Of a stretch of DNA of 64,000 bases, positions 11,612 to 23,814 are shown in pieces. A program made the position numbers and the translations under genes. The stretch's first letter is position 1, and every line of letters starts with the position of its first letter. Source of the DNA: Branchinecta lynchi (taxonomy: Eukaryota > Arthropoda > Branchiopoda > Anostraca > Branchinectidae); NCBI GenBank assembly GCA_023053575.1, contig JAKZAP010000016.1, positions 11,488,030 through 11,552,029 on the forward strand, written 5' to 3'. Below the pieces are notes generated by a model. That model did not search any database, had not been told where the DNA came from, and worked only from the letters and a program-made list of their open reading frames with translations.

Positions 11612-12745
11612 TTTTATGGCACTTGTAGCCTCTGTCTCAAATGCAGTACACCTATCGTAATTCCGTCTGTCGGTCTGTCCGGTTTTTTTTCACACTTTTT
11701 CGAGCTAGGGTACTTCCAGATGTACTAGGACGATGAAACTTGGCAGACTTATCAGGGACCAACCAAACTAACCTGGAAATAATCAGTTTCTCGATCCGAC
11801 CATCTGCGGGGGAGTAGGGGGCGGAGGAATCTGGAGAATCAGGGCAGTTTTTCACACGTTTCCGAGTTAGGGTACTTCCAGATGTGCTAGGACGTGAGGG
11901 ACTGGAGGGATAGGGAATCTGGAATATCGAGTTATGCGTAACTTTGAAACGGGTGATGGATTTGAGTGAAATTTCATAATTGAACAAAGGACATGTCTCT
12001 GGGGATCTTTTTCATGTCAGGAAGATGGGGGGGGGGGGATACGTGAAAGGCTGATACTGGAGAGATTGGTATGGAACTTTCTGGGAGTAAGAAAAAGATG
12101 CTCTGGATAAATGTTTTTCACAACTGGATTGACTTCGGCGATTGTGGGGGGAGTTTGAGGGGAGGGTGGGGGGGGGGTCGGAATTCCAGTGATCACGATT
12201 TAAGGCACTTAGATGTGCTAGGACGATCTTGGCTGGAATATTAGAAACTCGAGAAGATTGGCTTAGAAATCGCCACTTTTCAAATCCGACTATTCCTTAA
12301 AGTACCAATCTTGATTGTAAAGTAAGAAAAATACTTTTAAGCGAAATATACATTTTCATGGGTTTTGCTTACAAATGAAGTTCCAGCTCCCTTAAAGTGC
12401 GCATGTTAACTGCAAAGTCGGAAAGCACTTTTTATCAAATGGTTCATCTCAACTTATGATAGCGGATTCAACATCTATGGGGGAGTTGATGGAGGGGTGG
12501 TCGGAAATTTCAAGAAACGGATAGAATGGAGGGATCGGAGTTAAACTTGCTGGGAAGAACAAGCATTTATTCTAGATAAATCGTTTGCACAACTGGACTG
12601 GACCAGGACACTTGGGGGTAGGAGGTGGAGGGGGGCCTTCCAGAATTCCTGTGATGGTGTTTTTCAAGACGAAAGTTTGCAGGCATATCGGGACCCGAAC
12701 ATCTGACAGACCTCTTACCTACTACATATAGCTAAAAGGGCCATT
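11612..12745 (-). mobile_element. Family B HINE-like element
   Basis: On the plus strand it begins with the 3'-terminal TATGGCACTTG. This is followed by GACGGAATTACGATAG in reverse, a TGTC/GGTC microsatellite, and GATGAAACTTGGCAGAC subunits with G-rich blocks (for example 12029, 12170). The terminal hairpin is imperfect compared with 16083 and 58259. Confidence 0.65.
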
Positions 12746-12866
12746 TGAGCTTACAACCATTATTTTTGCACCCATCTTCATACTCTTCTTTACGAAAACA
12801 TAAAAGCCGCACTAATAATCAACTCGTGTTGATCCTAATTAAACGAGAAAGGGTGTCTCCAATGGA
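12746..12866 (-). repeat. Family C block
   Basis: TTGCACCCATCTTCATACTC, then CTCGTGTTGATCCTAATTAA. This is the reverse complement of the block at 8230-8330 and similar to 15000-15060. It is found next to family B and the 16-bp minisatellite. Confidence 0.55.
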
Positions 12867-12868
12867 GT

Positions 12869-13735
12869 AATCTTCCGTCCGTCTGTCCGTCTGTCAGCAC
12901 GATAAATCTCGAAAGGAATGGGCTATTTTGATGAAACTTGGTGTGAGGATTCTTTCTGTTAACGGTAAGATCAAGTTCGTACATGGGCTCTGTAGTCCTA
13001 CATTTAGGGAGGGGGGGGGGGTCAAATTAAGGGGCAACACAAAAAAAATTGTAACAGCTAATGTGATCGTCGATTATGGGGTAAAAAGACATGCTGAACA
13101 CGATGGTGAAAACCATTTTCTTGCCGGATAAGGCAAGGTTGGTTGGTTAGAATTAAAAGTTTTCTTTGAAGTTGATTAGATGTTCTATTATGGAATAAGA
13201 AGACATACTGAACGCGATGATGAAAACCATTTTCTCGTCGAACAACTAGTTCGCCCGGAATCCGGCCAAACTGGAAAATTTGTTAAAAGCGAAAGTTTCG
13301 TTTGAAGTTGATGAGATGACAGATTTAGGGCTAAGAAAAGACGCTGAGTCTGTATATGACACTCATTTTTACCCGGACATATAATTAGTCTGGAATCCGG
13401 TTGAAACCGGAAATTGTATAAGTTAAAGTTTTATTTGAATTTATTAGATGTTCTTTATAGGGATAAGGAGATACGCTGACTTCGTTTCTGGATTGTTCTC
13501 TTTTTGCTGGACAAGTAGTTTACTCGGAATTTGGCCGAAACCGGAAATTTGGCAGATGTAAAGCAGGAAGTTTCGGTCAGTATCGTCAAAATAGAAATGG
13601 CTTATAAAGGTATATCTGAACTTGGTTTTCTCAGATGGTTAGCGTGGCGAAGACTAGATCTAGAGAAGACAAGACCCAATTCCCGGGATCAAACATTAGA
13701 TTTTTGGGATCCCATCGAAACCTTAGGTCTTGTTT
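12869..13735 (+). mobile_element. Family A element, left terminus missing
   Basis: It starts inside the TCCG/TCTG microsatellite, then ATTTTGATGAAACTTGG, a GGGGGGG tract, and core units near 13079, 13193, 13328 and 13459. It ends with TTTTTGGGATCCCATCG and GGTCTTGTT at 13729-13737. Confidence 0.75.
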
Positions 13736-13737
13736 CT

Positions 13738-14019
13738 CAAGAGATATCCTCTTGTTACATGGAATCCCAAAACTTGCATGGGATATTGCAATCTGTAACC
13801 CTGGTCTGTCGTGGTCAATCCGCGAAATTCCTCGAAAAAGTTAAGTAGCTTTTGGACATTCGGGTCCCTGGTTTGAAAGCCTTCGGTTCTTACACATATA
13901 AACACATATCTTTGATGTCCTATTTATATTTAGTTGGTAGGCTACGTAGAATTAGAAAAACCATCTTCCCACTAACAGGAGGAAAATTTCTGTAAAGAGT
14001 TGAGTCTCGTACATTCTGG
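13738..14019. other. Unassigned spacer
   Basis: Lies between two family A pieces. Nothing recognised. Confidence 0.35.
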
Positions 14020-14287
14020 AGTTCGGCCGGAACCGGGAAATTGGCAGAAGTGGCAGGAAGTTTTCGTCAAAACAGATATGACTTATAGGGGTAAACACAC
14101 ATGCTGAATCCAAATCTGAACTTGGTTTTCTCAGGTGATTAGCTATTTGGCCTTAATCTGTTTCTGAATTTTTATTGTAAAAATGTTCAAGGAGTCTGGC
14201 GAAGACTGGATCTGGCTAAGACAAGACCCAGTTGTCTGGATCAGATATTGAATTTTTGGGATCCCATCGAAACCTTTGGTCTTGTTA
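14020..14287 (+). mobile_element. Family A right-end fragment
   Basis: GGAGTTCGGCCGGAACCGGG, AACTTGGTTTTCTCAGGTGA and TCTGGCGAAGACTGG, then TTTTTGGGATCCCATCG and GGTCTTGTT. Only the last core unit and the terminal hairpin remain. Confidence 0.7.
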
Positions 14288-14371
14288 CCTTTTACTTTTG
14301 TGCTCATCCTCTATATTTTCCTTTCGTATTTTATGCAGAATCTAAAAACAAGCTTCTGATATTTCTGACTA

Positions 14372-14710
14372 AATAGATAGATAGATACTTTAATTTTAGC
14401 CGTTAGGCCATACACAAAATCATACATTTTTAAACACTTCAAGAGAGCGGTTATATAAACTCACATGTAAAACGATTTAAACTCCCACTACCAATAACTA
14501 TTTACATCTCTTTAACGCTTCTTTGACAAAACCTGTAACTGCCATTATCGCTGACCGTGAAGATGACTTTAGGATACCAGGAAAGAGCAACCCATCTTCA
14601 CCAAAAAATCTTACTCTCAAATCCGAGAGCCCCTTGCATCTTGACATGTACGCACTTATTATAGGGAAAAAGTAACATAAAAAACGACGAAATACAGTTC
14701 CGAAACCTAC
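14372..14710 (-). mobile_element. Putative retroposon 3' end with (TATC)n tail
   Basis: On the minus strand the sequence runs TATGGCCTAACGGCTAAAAT, then TAAAGTATCTATCTATCTA. A short simple-repeat tail of this kind is typical of SINE and LINE 3' ends. No coding sequence is recognisable, so the class is uncertain. Confidence 0.4.
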
Positions 14711-14999
14711 CTAGGATGTTGAACTTTGGATAGGTCTGTTTGCGCGTATCGTGGCAAAAACCTTTCAATTTCCGTAAAAATTAGCAGGTTCAGGTTCAGG
14801 TTCTTTTACTTCAAAAATACTTTGTTACAATATATTTTGATCACTGGGGGCCGGCAGGGATACGAGCTCGTTAGCTCGGCCGGCGTTAGCAACAACCTGT
14901 TTATCAAGCAACAAAGTTTGTTACAAACTATTTGAACAGCTTTTCTTTTCACCCATCTTCACGTGAACATTTTTTTTTTAAGTAAACAGAACAGTCACA
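14711..14999. other. Unassigned stretch
   Basis: Nothing recognised. Confidence 0.3.
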
Positions 15000-15112
15000 C
15001 CCAAAGAAATTTTGTATCGACCCTAATTAAACGAAAAAAGGTTCGCTCCTTCTGATTATTCCCCTGGGTTCGCGCCCCTTCTTCATAGATGTTACTGATC
15101 TAGCAAAGTTGG
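15000..15112 (-). repeat. Family C block
   Basis: CGACCCTAATTAAACGAAAA and CTGATTATTCCCCTGGG are the reverse complement of parts of 8150-8400. It abuts the inverted minisatellite. Confidence 0.55.
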
Positions 15113-15660
15113 GCCAACTGTCGGATTTTTGGGCCAAATGACGGGTAGGCGAAATGTCGGAAAAGTTGGGCGAAATGACGGGTGGGTGACTGTCATAAAA
15201 ATTGGGCGAACTGACGGATTTTTAGGCGAAATGACGGATAGGTCAACTGACGGATTTTTGGGTCAACTGACGGGTGGACAAACTGTCGGAAAAATTGGGC
15301 GAACTGACGGATTCTTAGGCGAAATGACGGGTGGGTCAACTGACGGATTTTTTGGGCCAAATGACGGGTGGGCGAACTGACGGTGGGTGAACTGACGGGT
15401 GGGTCAACTGACGGTGGGCGAACTGACGGGTGGGAGTAGTGACGGGTGGGTGAACTGACGGGTGGGGGTAGTGACGGGTGGGTGTAGTGACGGGTGGACG
15501 TAGTGACGGGTGGGCGTAGTGACGGGTGGGAGTAGTGTCGGGTGGGCGTAGTGACGGGTGGCCGTACTGACGTTGGGCGAACTGACGGGTGGGCGAACTG
15601 TCGGATTTTGGAAGTGGGCGAACTGACGGGTGGGCGAACTGACGGGTGGGGGTAGTGACA
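15113..15660 (-). repeat. 16-bp minisatellite, inverted relative to 7520
   Basis: Tandem GAACTGACGGGTGGGC, GTAGTGACGGGTGGGC and TTTTTGGGCCAAATGACG variants. It is the reverse complement of the 7520 array. Open frames on both strands across it are artefacts. Confidence 0.9.
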
Positions 15661-16112
15661 GCGACCCCACGTATCTAGGACTTTTGCTTGTACTTTCCAC
15701 CAAGTTTCATCCGGATCCCTCCACTCTAAGTGTTTTCCCAGATTTCCGGTTTCCCCCTCCAGCTCCCCCCAATGTCACCGGATCCGGTCTGGATTTAAAA
15801 TGGAGGGTCTGAGACACGAAGTCCTTCCACATATCAACTTTCATTAAGATCCGATCACCCGTTCGTAAGCTAAAAATATCTCATTTTTCCTATTTTTTCC
15901 GGATTCCCCCTCCCTCCACTCCCCTCCAGATGGTCGGATCGGGGAATCGACCATTTCTAATTTAATCTGGTCCAGTTCCTGATATGCCTGCCAAGTTTCA
16001 TCGTCCTAGCTTATCTGGAAGTGCCCGAACTAGCAAAATCGGGACCGACAGACCGACTGACAGACAGAAATTACAATCGCTATATGGCACTTGAGTAAGC
16101 TCAAGTGCCATA
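15661..16112 (+). mobile_element. Family B 3' end with perfect terminal hairpin
   Basis: CTAGGACTTTTGCTTGTAC, CCACCAAGTTTCATCC subunits, and GACAGACCGACTGACAGACA near 16050. It ends in a perfect 13-bp hairpin: TATGGCACTTGAG at 16083-16095 and its complement at 16100-16112, loop TAAG. The same hairpin in a shorter version is at 58259-58288. Confidence 0.8.
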
Positions 16113-17105
16113 AAAATTCACCTTGGACTCTAGTATTGACGATCAGAATATGCGCCGCTGGGCCCGACAAGAGAAAGTTTATCCCCGACGCCAAGAATCT
16201 GGATTTCAACAAAAGCGTGCATTTAAATGGCTAATGAAGCGAATTTCAGGAAATGTTCAATTCTAGATTGTGAGATCACTTCTGAAGGAAGCCCGCTATT
16301 TAAGATTTATTTCTCAGCAATCAATTTACCGTTGTAGTTACTAAATACAGAAAGCATAGAGTTGCAAGTACATACAGGTACTACTAATCCAAAAAGATAA
16401 GTTCATTCGATGAAAACTGATTATATAAATAGCTGAACAACGAAGTACCGCAAATTCATCTCGTTTGCAAGTCTACTTAAGTGAATAAGTGATGGGTAAC
16501 TAGACGGTCGTATCTCGGCCCTATTCGGTTAAACCTTAATTGGTTTATAAGAATCCAACCTTTTAACCGTATTTAGAGTTGCAACCCCTCTCAGCAAACA
16601 CCATTTTGTCACGAGCCGGTGACAATGCTGTCACGCCCAGGACATTTGAGACAATGACAACATCCATCCTTACAGTTTTTTTTCTTCTTTCACCAAACAC
16701 ATATCCAAGGAAAAACCTGTGTTAAATGTTCCCAAACCGAATCAGCAAACACATTATTCATTTACATTAGAGATCCCGTTCCCACGCCCTTTGAACACGT
16801 TATGGGTTTTCACGATCTCTTTACTCCAACCCACCACAAAAAGCAAACAGAGCGTATACAATTAAAGTTGATTCGATCTCTCTGCACCAAATGATGTTAG
16901 TTCAGATCTGGAAGCAAATTGCGGTAACTGGAATGTGTGGGGGAGGAAAGAGCACAAACGTCGTACAGTGAAGCAGTCCTCTTCTCTTTCAGGTCATTCA
17001 AGCTGGTTAACCTGCTCTCTGTTTCGTTATAAACACAAGCTTTGCCTTCCATCAAAGTAACATGAATGATGAAACTGTATAAACATGCACATCCTTTCGG
17101 TTTTT
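16113..17105. other. Unassigned AT-rich stretch
   Basis: No gene or element recognised. The short open frames have no domain. Confidence 0.35.
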
Positions 17106-17525
17106 AGTATCTAACCCTTTTGCCACCTTCCATCATTTTGTTCTACGACGTCAGGATTCCCCACCAACTTTCTATTAGTAATGTCAAATTGGGGACTTGG
17201 CCAAGGATTCTATCATTCTATTAGGTTGTTCTGTGACGTAAAATAATTCATCCATACGAATATTTTCCATGTCTTCTTTAATTTTGTATTATATTTCTTG
17301 CTTGAAATTGGTTGCTATTTAGGACGGGAATCTTTGACTCCTGAAATCTTGTCTGGTCTTGACCATGAATTTATCATTCTGTTAGGTTGTTCTGCGACGT
17401 CGGGATTTCCCACCTGCTTCCATTAGTACTACCATGTTGGTGAGTTTTAGATATCGTCGTATAACTATTCCTCCTTACGAATATTTCAATGTCTTCTTTC
17501 ATTTTATTATATTTGATTACCTTGC
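17106..17525 (+). repeat. Diverged tandem repeat, about 190-bp period
   Basis: TTAGGTTGTTCTGTGACGT near 17221 and TTAGGTTGTTCTGCGACGT near 17381 mark two units. Shared following blocks are TACGAATATTT and ATGTCTTCTTTAATTTT or ATGTCTTCTTTCATTTT. A partial third unit (GTTCTACGACGTCAGGATT) begins near 17141. A related flank occurs near 39350 and 39566. Confidence 0.55.
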
Positions 17526-17599
17526 GGTGCGCCAAAAGTGATTGGGATCCAGGATCTACCATCATCGTTGAGGGCAAACACGCATAGCATACGCTCCGA

Positions 17600-18990
17600 T
17601 AGAAAGCTGGCTACTGTGCTGACTACTCGCTTTGGCACCCATGCGTTTCATGTCCAGATGAAACGAGGTGTTGAATCAGGTCAAAAGCTTTTGGAAGTCT
17701 GTTAGTGCAAAGTCTACGAATGATGATTACTTTTCAAGCATGTCAAATAACCGAATAGTCTCACTGCATAAAAGGTAGTGTTCGAGCCTTGCAGACAACT
17801 ATACTGATAAATGTCAATCTTATAACCGATTTGGTTCATTAGTTGCCTTGCAATAAACGCTAGTGACTTTGGCCATACTGGAGTGATGGAATTTGGCCTC
17901 AGGTCATTACATGTTTTCGGTGACCTAGTTTTTAGGATGACTCTTATGTAAGCCCGTTCCTAAAGCGACGGGAAGGCGCAATGCCCGAGGATCAAGTTAA
18001 AGCGGACCACAACAAATGGTCTTTCTACCACACACACAATGATAACCATCCTTACTAGTTACTGGCCACCATGAATGTTTAAAACCTCAAAAAACAACCT
18101 TAAAAACACCGTTGAACAGTGAGCAAATTAAAAAAGCAAACCAAACTTCCTAGGTTTGAAATAACTAGGTCTGGACTAAATCCCAGCCGATTATCCGGGA
18201 CAGCCTTTATGGCACGTCGGGAGCCAAGGATCAAAATTATAATTTCCATCTAATGCTCCAACTGTTAATTACAAATACAAATAAATTAGTAAACCAAGAC
18301 AAGTGTGGTACTCCTGAAGTCATACACAAAAAATAATCAATTAAGTCTTATAATTCTTTGCTAATCAAACGTGGAAAATTTTGTCATCTGGAAAAGAAGA
18401 CTTTTTGCGTGTTTTTTTTTTTTCAAGTTCAAATCTAAATAAACTGGTGGCTTCCCATCAGTGAGAGAAGGTAAACAGAACGTTTGGACTAGGTCTTTAA
18501 GGATCCTGGTCAGAGGCTTCGCTATAAAAGGAGCGAACTCGCCGATTCGTTTGACTGGTAACTCACTGGGGAAAGAGGACGAATTTGGTTTCAGCTTGAT
18601 CAATTCGGCAAAGACCTTATGTTCTTCAACAGGGGCTACCTGATCGTCTTCTCCACACTGAAGAACGTCTTTAAGTTCCTCAGCTGTGACTAGTTCGTTG
18701 GTATTGCAGATCTTCCCGAAAAAGGTATTCACTTCATCTGCACTGACTGTTTCACGACTTAAGTATCTTGAGATTGGAGTCGCGTGTTTTACGGTTCAGT
18801 TCTTTTTCTGAATCAGGCCAATTCTTGCCGTTAGAGGGCTTATTGGGATCTCTGGCGCCGAATGACCTTCTCGCTTCACGAATTGTGGAGACAATCAGGT
18901 CGCGAGTAACTTTTGCATTTCCGATGTCACCAGATCTGATTTGCTCCAACTTTCGGATAATGAGTTCTTTGATTTCAGTTTAAAGTAACG
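17600..18990 (-). pseudogene. Degraded LINE (non-LTR) reverse transcriptase
   Basis: Read 5' to 3' on the minus strand. 18949-18752 encodes the region before the RT. 18732-18361 encodes an RT start, including FAELIKLKPNSSSFPSELPV and AKPLTRIL, which match the block-1 pattern (lkKLKtnKS..gdlPa..ikefa..la.PLt.i) of animal LINE RTs. Further on, near 17870-17650, DIYQYSCLQGSNTTFYAV and VDFALTDFQK match the YQ.G...GSST and DFsKAFD blocks. Frames are broken by stops and shifts, and 17994-18430 is a block shared with 245-770. The endonuclease, the YADD box and the 3' end are not found. It is a dead copy with no expected function. Confidence 0.75.
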
Positions 18991-19365
18991 AATCGAAGGA
19001 CACGGGCATCCTGGCACATTCTGGCTGATTTTCTTCCCGACAGTTACACTGACACAGTCAGTGGCAACTGCTGCTACCAGATTAGTTCTGCTTCTTTATT
19101 TGGTTGGTTTTGTATTTTGTTTGGTTGGCAGATGTTTGCTTATTTCAACACTTTTCTAAATGTTTCACTATCTGACAGCCAACTGCTTCAGCTATCTTCT
19201 TTTTTTCTTTAAATATGCTTCCAATTTTGGGGTACGGTATTTATTTGTAACGCCTTCTTCTTGGTGAATTCAGGCAACGTGCCGCTTAGTAAAATTATGT
19301 AAAATTTGAAAGAAGAAACAGAAGAAAATATTCCAAAATCGAGCTGACATTTGAAGAACTCGACA
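18991..19365. other. Unassigned stretch
   Basis: Possibly the 5' remainder of the LINE fragment, but no motif is visible. Confidence 0.3.
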
Positions 19366-20782
19366 AACAAGACCAAAGGTTTCGATGGGATCCCAAAAAT
19401 TCAATATCTGATCCAGACAACTGGGTCTTGTCTTAGCCAGATCCAGTCTTCGCCAGACTCCTTGAACATTTTTACAATTAAAATTCAGAAACTGATTAAG
19501 GCCAAATAGCTAATCACCTGAGAAAACCAAGTTCAGATTTGGATTCAGCATGTGTGTTTACCCCTATAAGTCATATCTGTTTTGACGAAAACTTCCTGCC
19601 ACTTCTGCCAATTTCCCGGTTCCGGCCGAACTCCAGAACTACTTGTCCGGCGAAAAAAGAAAGCTCAAAGACGAAATCAGGGTATCTTCTTTCCCCAGTA
19701 ATGAACATCTAATCAACCTCAAATAGAAATTTAGCTTATAACAAATTTTCCGATTCCAGCAGGATTCCGGTCGACTGTATGTCCGGGTAAAATACGATTG
19801 TCATACAGCGACTCAGCATCTCTTCTTACCCCTAAATCGCTTATCTAATGAACTAGAAATAAAACTTTGACTTCCAACAGTTTTCCGGTTTTGGCCGGAT
19901 TCTGGACGAACTACATGTCCGGGTAGAAACTTGTTTTCACATAAGTGTTCAGCATGTCTTCTTGCCCTAAATCGAACATCTAATCAACTCCAAATAAAAC
20001 TTTTAATTTTGACAAACTTTCCGGTTTGGGCCGGATTCCGGTCGAAATACTTGTCCGTCGAGAAAATAGTTTTCACCATCGTCTTCAGCATGTCTCCCTA
20101 CCTCTAAATCGAACATTTAATCAACTTCAAATAAAACTTTTACTTTGAACAAACTTTCCGGTTTGGGCCGGATTCCGGGCGAAATACTTGTCCGTCGAGA
20201 AAAACGTTTTCACCATCGTCTTCAGCATGTCTTCCTACCCCTAAATCGAACATCTAATCAATTTCAAATAAAACTTTTACTTTCAACAAACTTTCCGGTT
20301 TGGGCCGGATTCCGGGCGAAATACTTGTCCGTCGAGAAAATAAGTTTCACCATCGTCTTCAGCATGTCTTCCTACCCCTAAATCGAACATCTAATCAACT
20401 TCAAATAAAACTTTTACTTTCAACAAACTTTCCGGTTTTGGCCGGATTCCGGGCGAACTACTTGTCCGATGACAAAATGGTTTTCACCATCGTGTTCAGC
20501 ATGTCTTCTTACCCCATAATCGACTATCACATTAGCTGTTTCAAAATATTTTGTTTGTCCCTTGATTTGAATCCCCTCCCCCACCCCTAAATGTAGAGCT
20601 ACAAAGCCCATCTACGAACTTGACTGGTCCGACGACCCAACGAACCCTCACACCAAGTTTCTTCAAAATATCTCATTCCCTTCGAGAGTTATCGTGCTTA
20701 CAGACGGACGGACGGACGGACAGACGGACAACTTTTGCGATGTCATAGGTATCCCTCCACTTACGTTTTGGGATCCCAAAAA
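19366..20782 (-). mobile_element. Family A HINE/pearl-like element, long copy
   Basis: The right-end hairpin AACAAGACC...GGGTCTTGT at 19366-19430 includes TGGGATCCCA. It is followed by about eight core units, with TCTTACCCC or TCCTACCCCTAAATCGAAC recurring at roughly 120-135 bp spacing. The four units from about 20020 to 20520 are very alike. Then AATCCCCTCCCCCACCCC, the ACGG microsatellite at 20703-20727, and TTTTGGGATCCCAAAAA at 20766-20782. Confidence 0.8.
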
Positions 20783-20816
20783 TGAGAGTATTCGGCATTG
20801 ATTTTGCAGTTTAAGT

Positions 20817-21140
20817 CAGGGGCGTCACGACAGCCCCCTCCCCCCCCCCCTACAATTCTTGTCAGCCATTCGGTAAAAAAAAATAACTGAGTCGGCGCGA
20901 AGCGCGTCGATTTTTTTTTCAATTTGTTTCATGAAAACAGTGTATTTTTCTGAAAATCAGTCGTTTTTTCGTCAAAACAGTCGTTTTTTCTGAAAATCAT
21001 TTGATTTTTTCGAAACTCTCGTTTCTTTCTTGAAAACAGTCCTTTTTTCTGCAAAAACAGTCGGTAGAATTTACCAGCTAGTCGGTAAATTCCTTGCCCC
21101 CCCCCCCCCCTCCCCCCAAGCATTTTGGCTAGTTCACAGA
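20817..21140 (+). mobile_element. Family E-type hAT-like MITE
   Basis: It starts CAGGGGCGTCACGACAG with a poly(C) run. The interior has GTCGGCGCGAAGCGCGTCG and repeated AAAACAGTCGTTTTTTC units. A second poly(C) run at 21096-21118 is followed by CATTTTGGCTAGT. The last bases of the right terminus are altered, so no target duplication can be shown. Confidence 0.65.
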
Positions 21141-21261
21141 CAGGCATAGTTCGTATAAGCAAATCTCTACTGCAAGTATTCGAAGCCAATCACAAATTAC
21201 GTTTGGTTGCTAAACAGATGAATCAGCTTAAATGTTGTGCCTTTTTAGGCCTTCAGGCCAT

Positions 21262-21335
21262 AACTTTAAGTATGGCCTGAAGAGGACCTTTTCCAAGGAG
21301 GGCAAATAAGTATCAGCCGACATCCCCTCTAGACT
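21262..21335 (+). mobile_element. Family F terminal module
   Basis: GGCCTGAAGAGGACCTTTTCC, then AAGGAGGGCAAATA and CAGCCGAC. It is preceded by an inverted GGCCTTCAGGCC. Only one end is recognisable. Confidence 0.5.
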
Positions 21336-21686
21336 AGCCAGTTATCGTGCATGAAAAACTGCCGCCCCCAACTCAAAGTAGAGAAAACCATCTCAATTCT
21401 CCATCCAAACCTCATGTTTCCCTATGAAAATTTTTTAGCCTGCGTATTTGTATGATAGTTGTACGAAAAAGGTCCATGTACTGATATGTAATAGTAAAGA
21501 ATACTAAGATTGAATGTGCCTCAGACTAGGCCAATCTTAAGCAGTAGTACCCAGTAGCATCATTTCTTGATATACTATAGTAGCATCCAGTCTTGCAAAT
21601 AGTAGCATGCAGTAGAATGCAGTAACACGGTACCGTAGCCTTGACATAGACGCATGTAGTAGCATCAGTTCGTACTGCAATTCTAC
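21336..21686. other. Unassigned stretch with TAGTAGCAT reiteration
   Basis: Between 21540 and 21670 the words CAGTAGCAT, AGTAGCATCCAG and GTAGAATGCAGTA recur irregularly, a diverged short tandem repeat. No gene seen. Confidence 0.45.
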
Positions 21687-23160
21687 TTTTTGGGATCCCA
21701 AAACGTAAGTGGAGGGATACCTATGACATCGCAAAAGTTGTCCGTCTGTCCGTCCGTCCGTCCGTCCGTCCGTCCGTCTGTAAGCACGATAACTCTCGAA
21801 GGGAGTGAGATATTTTGATGAAACTTGGTGTGAGGATTCGTTGGGTCGTCGGACCAGTCAAGTTCGTAGATGGGCTATGTAGCCCTACATTTAGGGGTGG
21901 GGGAGGGGGTTTAAATTAAGGGGCAAAAAAAATATTTTGAAACAGCTAATGTGATAGTCGATTATGGGGTAAGAAGACATGCTGAGCACGATGGTGAAAA
22001 CTATTTTGTCATCGGACGAGTAGTTCGCCCGGAATCCGGCCAAAACCGGAAAGTTTGTTAAAAGTAAAAGTTTTATTTGAAGTTGATTAGATGTTCGATT
22101 TAGGGGTAGGAAGACATGCTGAAGACGATGGTGAAAACCATTTTCTCGAAGGATAAGTAGTACGCCCGGAATCCGGCCGAAACCGGAAAGTTTGTTAAAA
22201 TTAGAAGTTTTATTTCGAGTTGATAGTTTGATAGTCGATTATGGGGTAAGAAGACATGCTGAGCACGATGGGGAAAATCATTTTGTCATCGGACGAGTAG
22301 TTCGCCCGGAATCCGGCCAAAACCGGACAGTTTGTTAAAAGTGAAAGTTTTATTTGAAGTTGATTAGATGTTCGATTTAGGGGTAGGAAGACATGCTGAA
22401 GACGATGGTGAAAATCATTTTCTTGACGGACAAGTAGTTCGCCCGGAATCCGGCCAAAACCGGAAAGTTTGTTAAAATTAGAAGTTTTATTTCGAGTTGA
22501 TAGTTTGATAGTCGATTATGGGGTAAGAAGACATGCTGAGCACGATGGGGAAAATCATTTTGTCATCGGACGAGTAGTTCGCCCGGAATCCGGCCAAAAC
22601 CGGACAGTTTGTTAAAAGTGAAAGTTTTATTTGAAGTTGATTAGATGTTCGATTGAGGGATAGGAGAACATGCTGAAGACGATGGTGAAAATCATTTTCT
22701 TGACGGACAAGTAGTTCGCCCGGAATCCGGCCAAAACCGGAAAATTTGTTAAAAGCAAAAGTTCGAGTAGATGACAGATTAAGGGATAAGAAGGGAGGCT
22801 GAGTTGGTTTATGACGATGTTTTTTTACCCGGACATATAATTTTTCCGGAATCCGGTTGTAACCGGATTTTTTTTTAAGTCAAACTTTTATTCAAAGTTG
22901 ATTAGATGTTCTTTATAGGGATAAGGAGATACGCTGGTTTTGTTTCTGTATTTTTGTTTGTTTGCTGGGCTAGTAGTTCGCTCGGAAATCGGCAGGAAGT
23001 CCCGGTCATCGTCAAAATAGATATGGTTTATAGAGGTATATCTGAACTTGGTTTTCTCTGATAATTAGCCTGTCCAAGACTGGATCTGGCGAAGACAAGA
23101 CTCGATTGTCTGAATCAAATATTAGATTTTTGGGATCCCATCGACACCTTTGGTCTTGTT
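21687..23160 (+). mobile_element. Family A HINE/pearl-like element, longest copy
   Basis: Left end TTTTTGGGATCCCAAAACG at 21687. TCCG microsatellite 21742-21778. Core units near 21966, 22101, 22245, 22380, 22519, 22655, 22790 and 22917. Two kinds of unit alternate (GATTATGGGGTAAGAAGACA and GATTTAGGGGTAGGAAGACA), so a two-unit block of about 275 bp has been amplified. Right end TTTTTGGGATCCCATCG and GGTCTTGTT at 23152-23160. Confidence 0.85.
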
Positions 23161-23800
23161 CGTACAGCTTCATACTACTATTTTGAGATAAATTTATCAT
23201 CCGGTTGCTCGAATAGCTTCTACAGTCCAAGTCTAGGAGTACAGGCATCAGGGTCAATGGAAATATTACTCTATTCAAACAAAATCAGTAAAAAAAAAAA
23301 AATACTAGTTTTGGTACTTCTCCAAGAACAAAACATCACTTTCTTTGTTCACTGTGACGTGCAGAAACGCACGATAAGGTTCGCCCCGTGTTTCCCGAAG
23401 ATGTGGAAAGTGGTAAACTGCTGCCCCATGACTTCCACGAAATCATCCCCAGTTCACCAGGACAACCTCTTATTTGGGTCGAATTAGCCCGGTCAAGGGA
23501 GTGCCAGCAACCGAGTCAATAGAAATATTAGATTTTTTCCAATAAGCCCCTATGAATCAAAGGTCCTCTAAGCACATTACAGAGAAGGGGAGATGATGAA
23601 GGAGCTGAGCTGCGGAGTCTATTTGTCCGACGTACACCCCACAGGACCGTAGTGATAGGAGTACTCATCCTCGAAGGGAAAAGCTCTGTATATGTCGACC
23701 TACTTACCCAGCTATCCCTGCACAACGATCTTCAAAAACGTGCATTTCGGGACACAAAGATCTTCTGAAACGTAAATGTCAGTACGATCCCCATCACCAA
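23161..23800. other. Unassigned stretch
   Basis: No recognisable motif. It directly precedes the RT remnant and may hold its decayed upstream part. Confidence 0.35.
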
Positions 23801-23814
23801 TATATAATTATGTA

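Noticed and set aside
15129..15703. Open frames across the inverted minisatellite
   Set aside because: Same cause as at 7104-7964: the repeat lacks stop codons in several frames.
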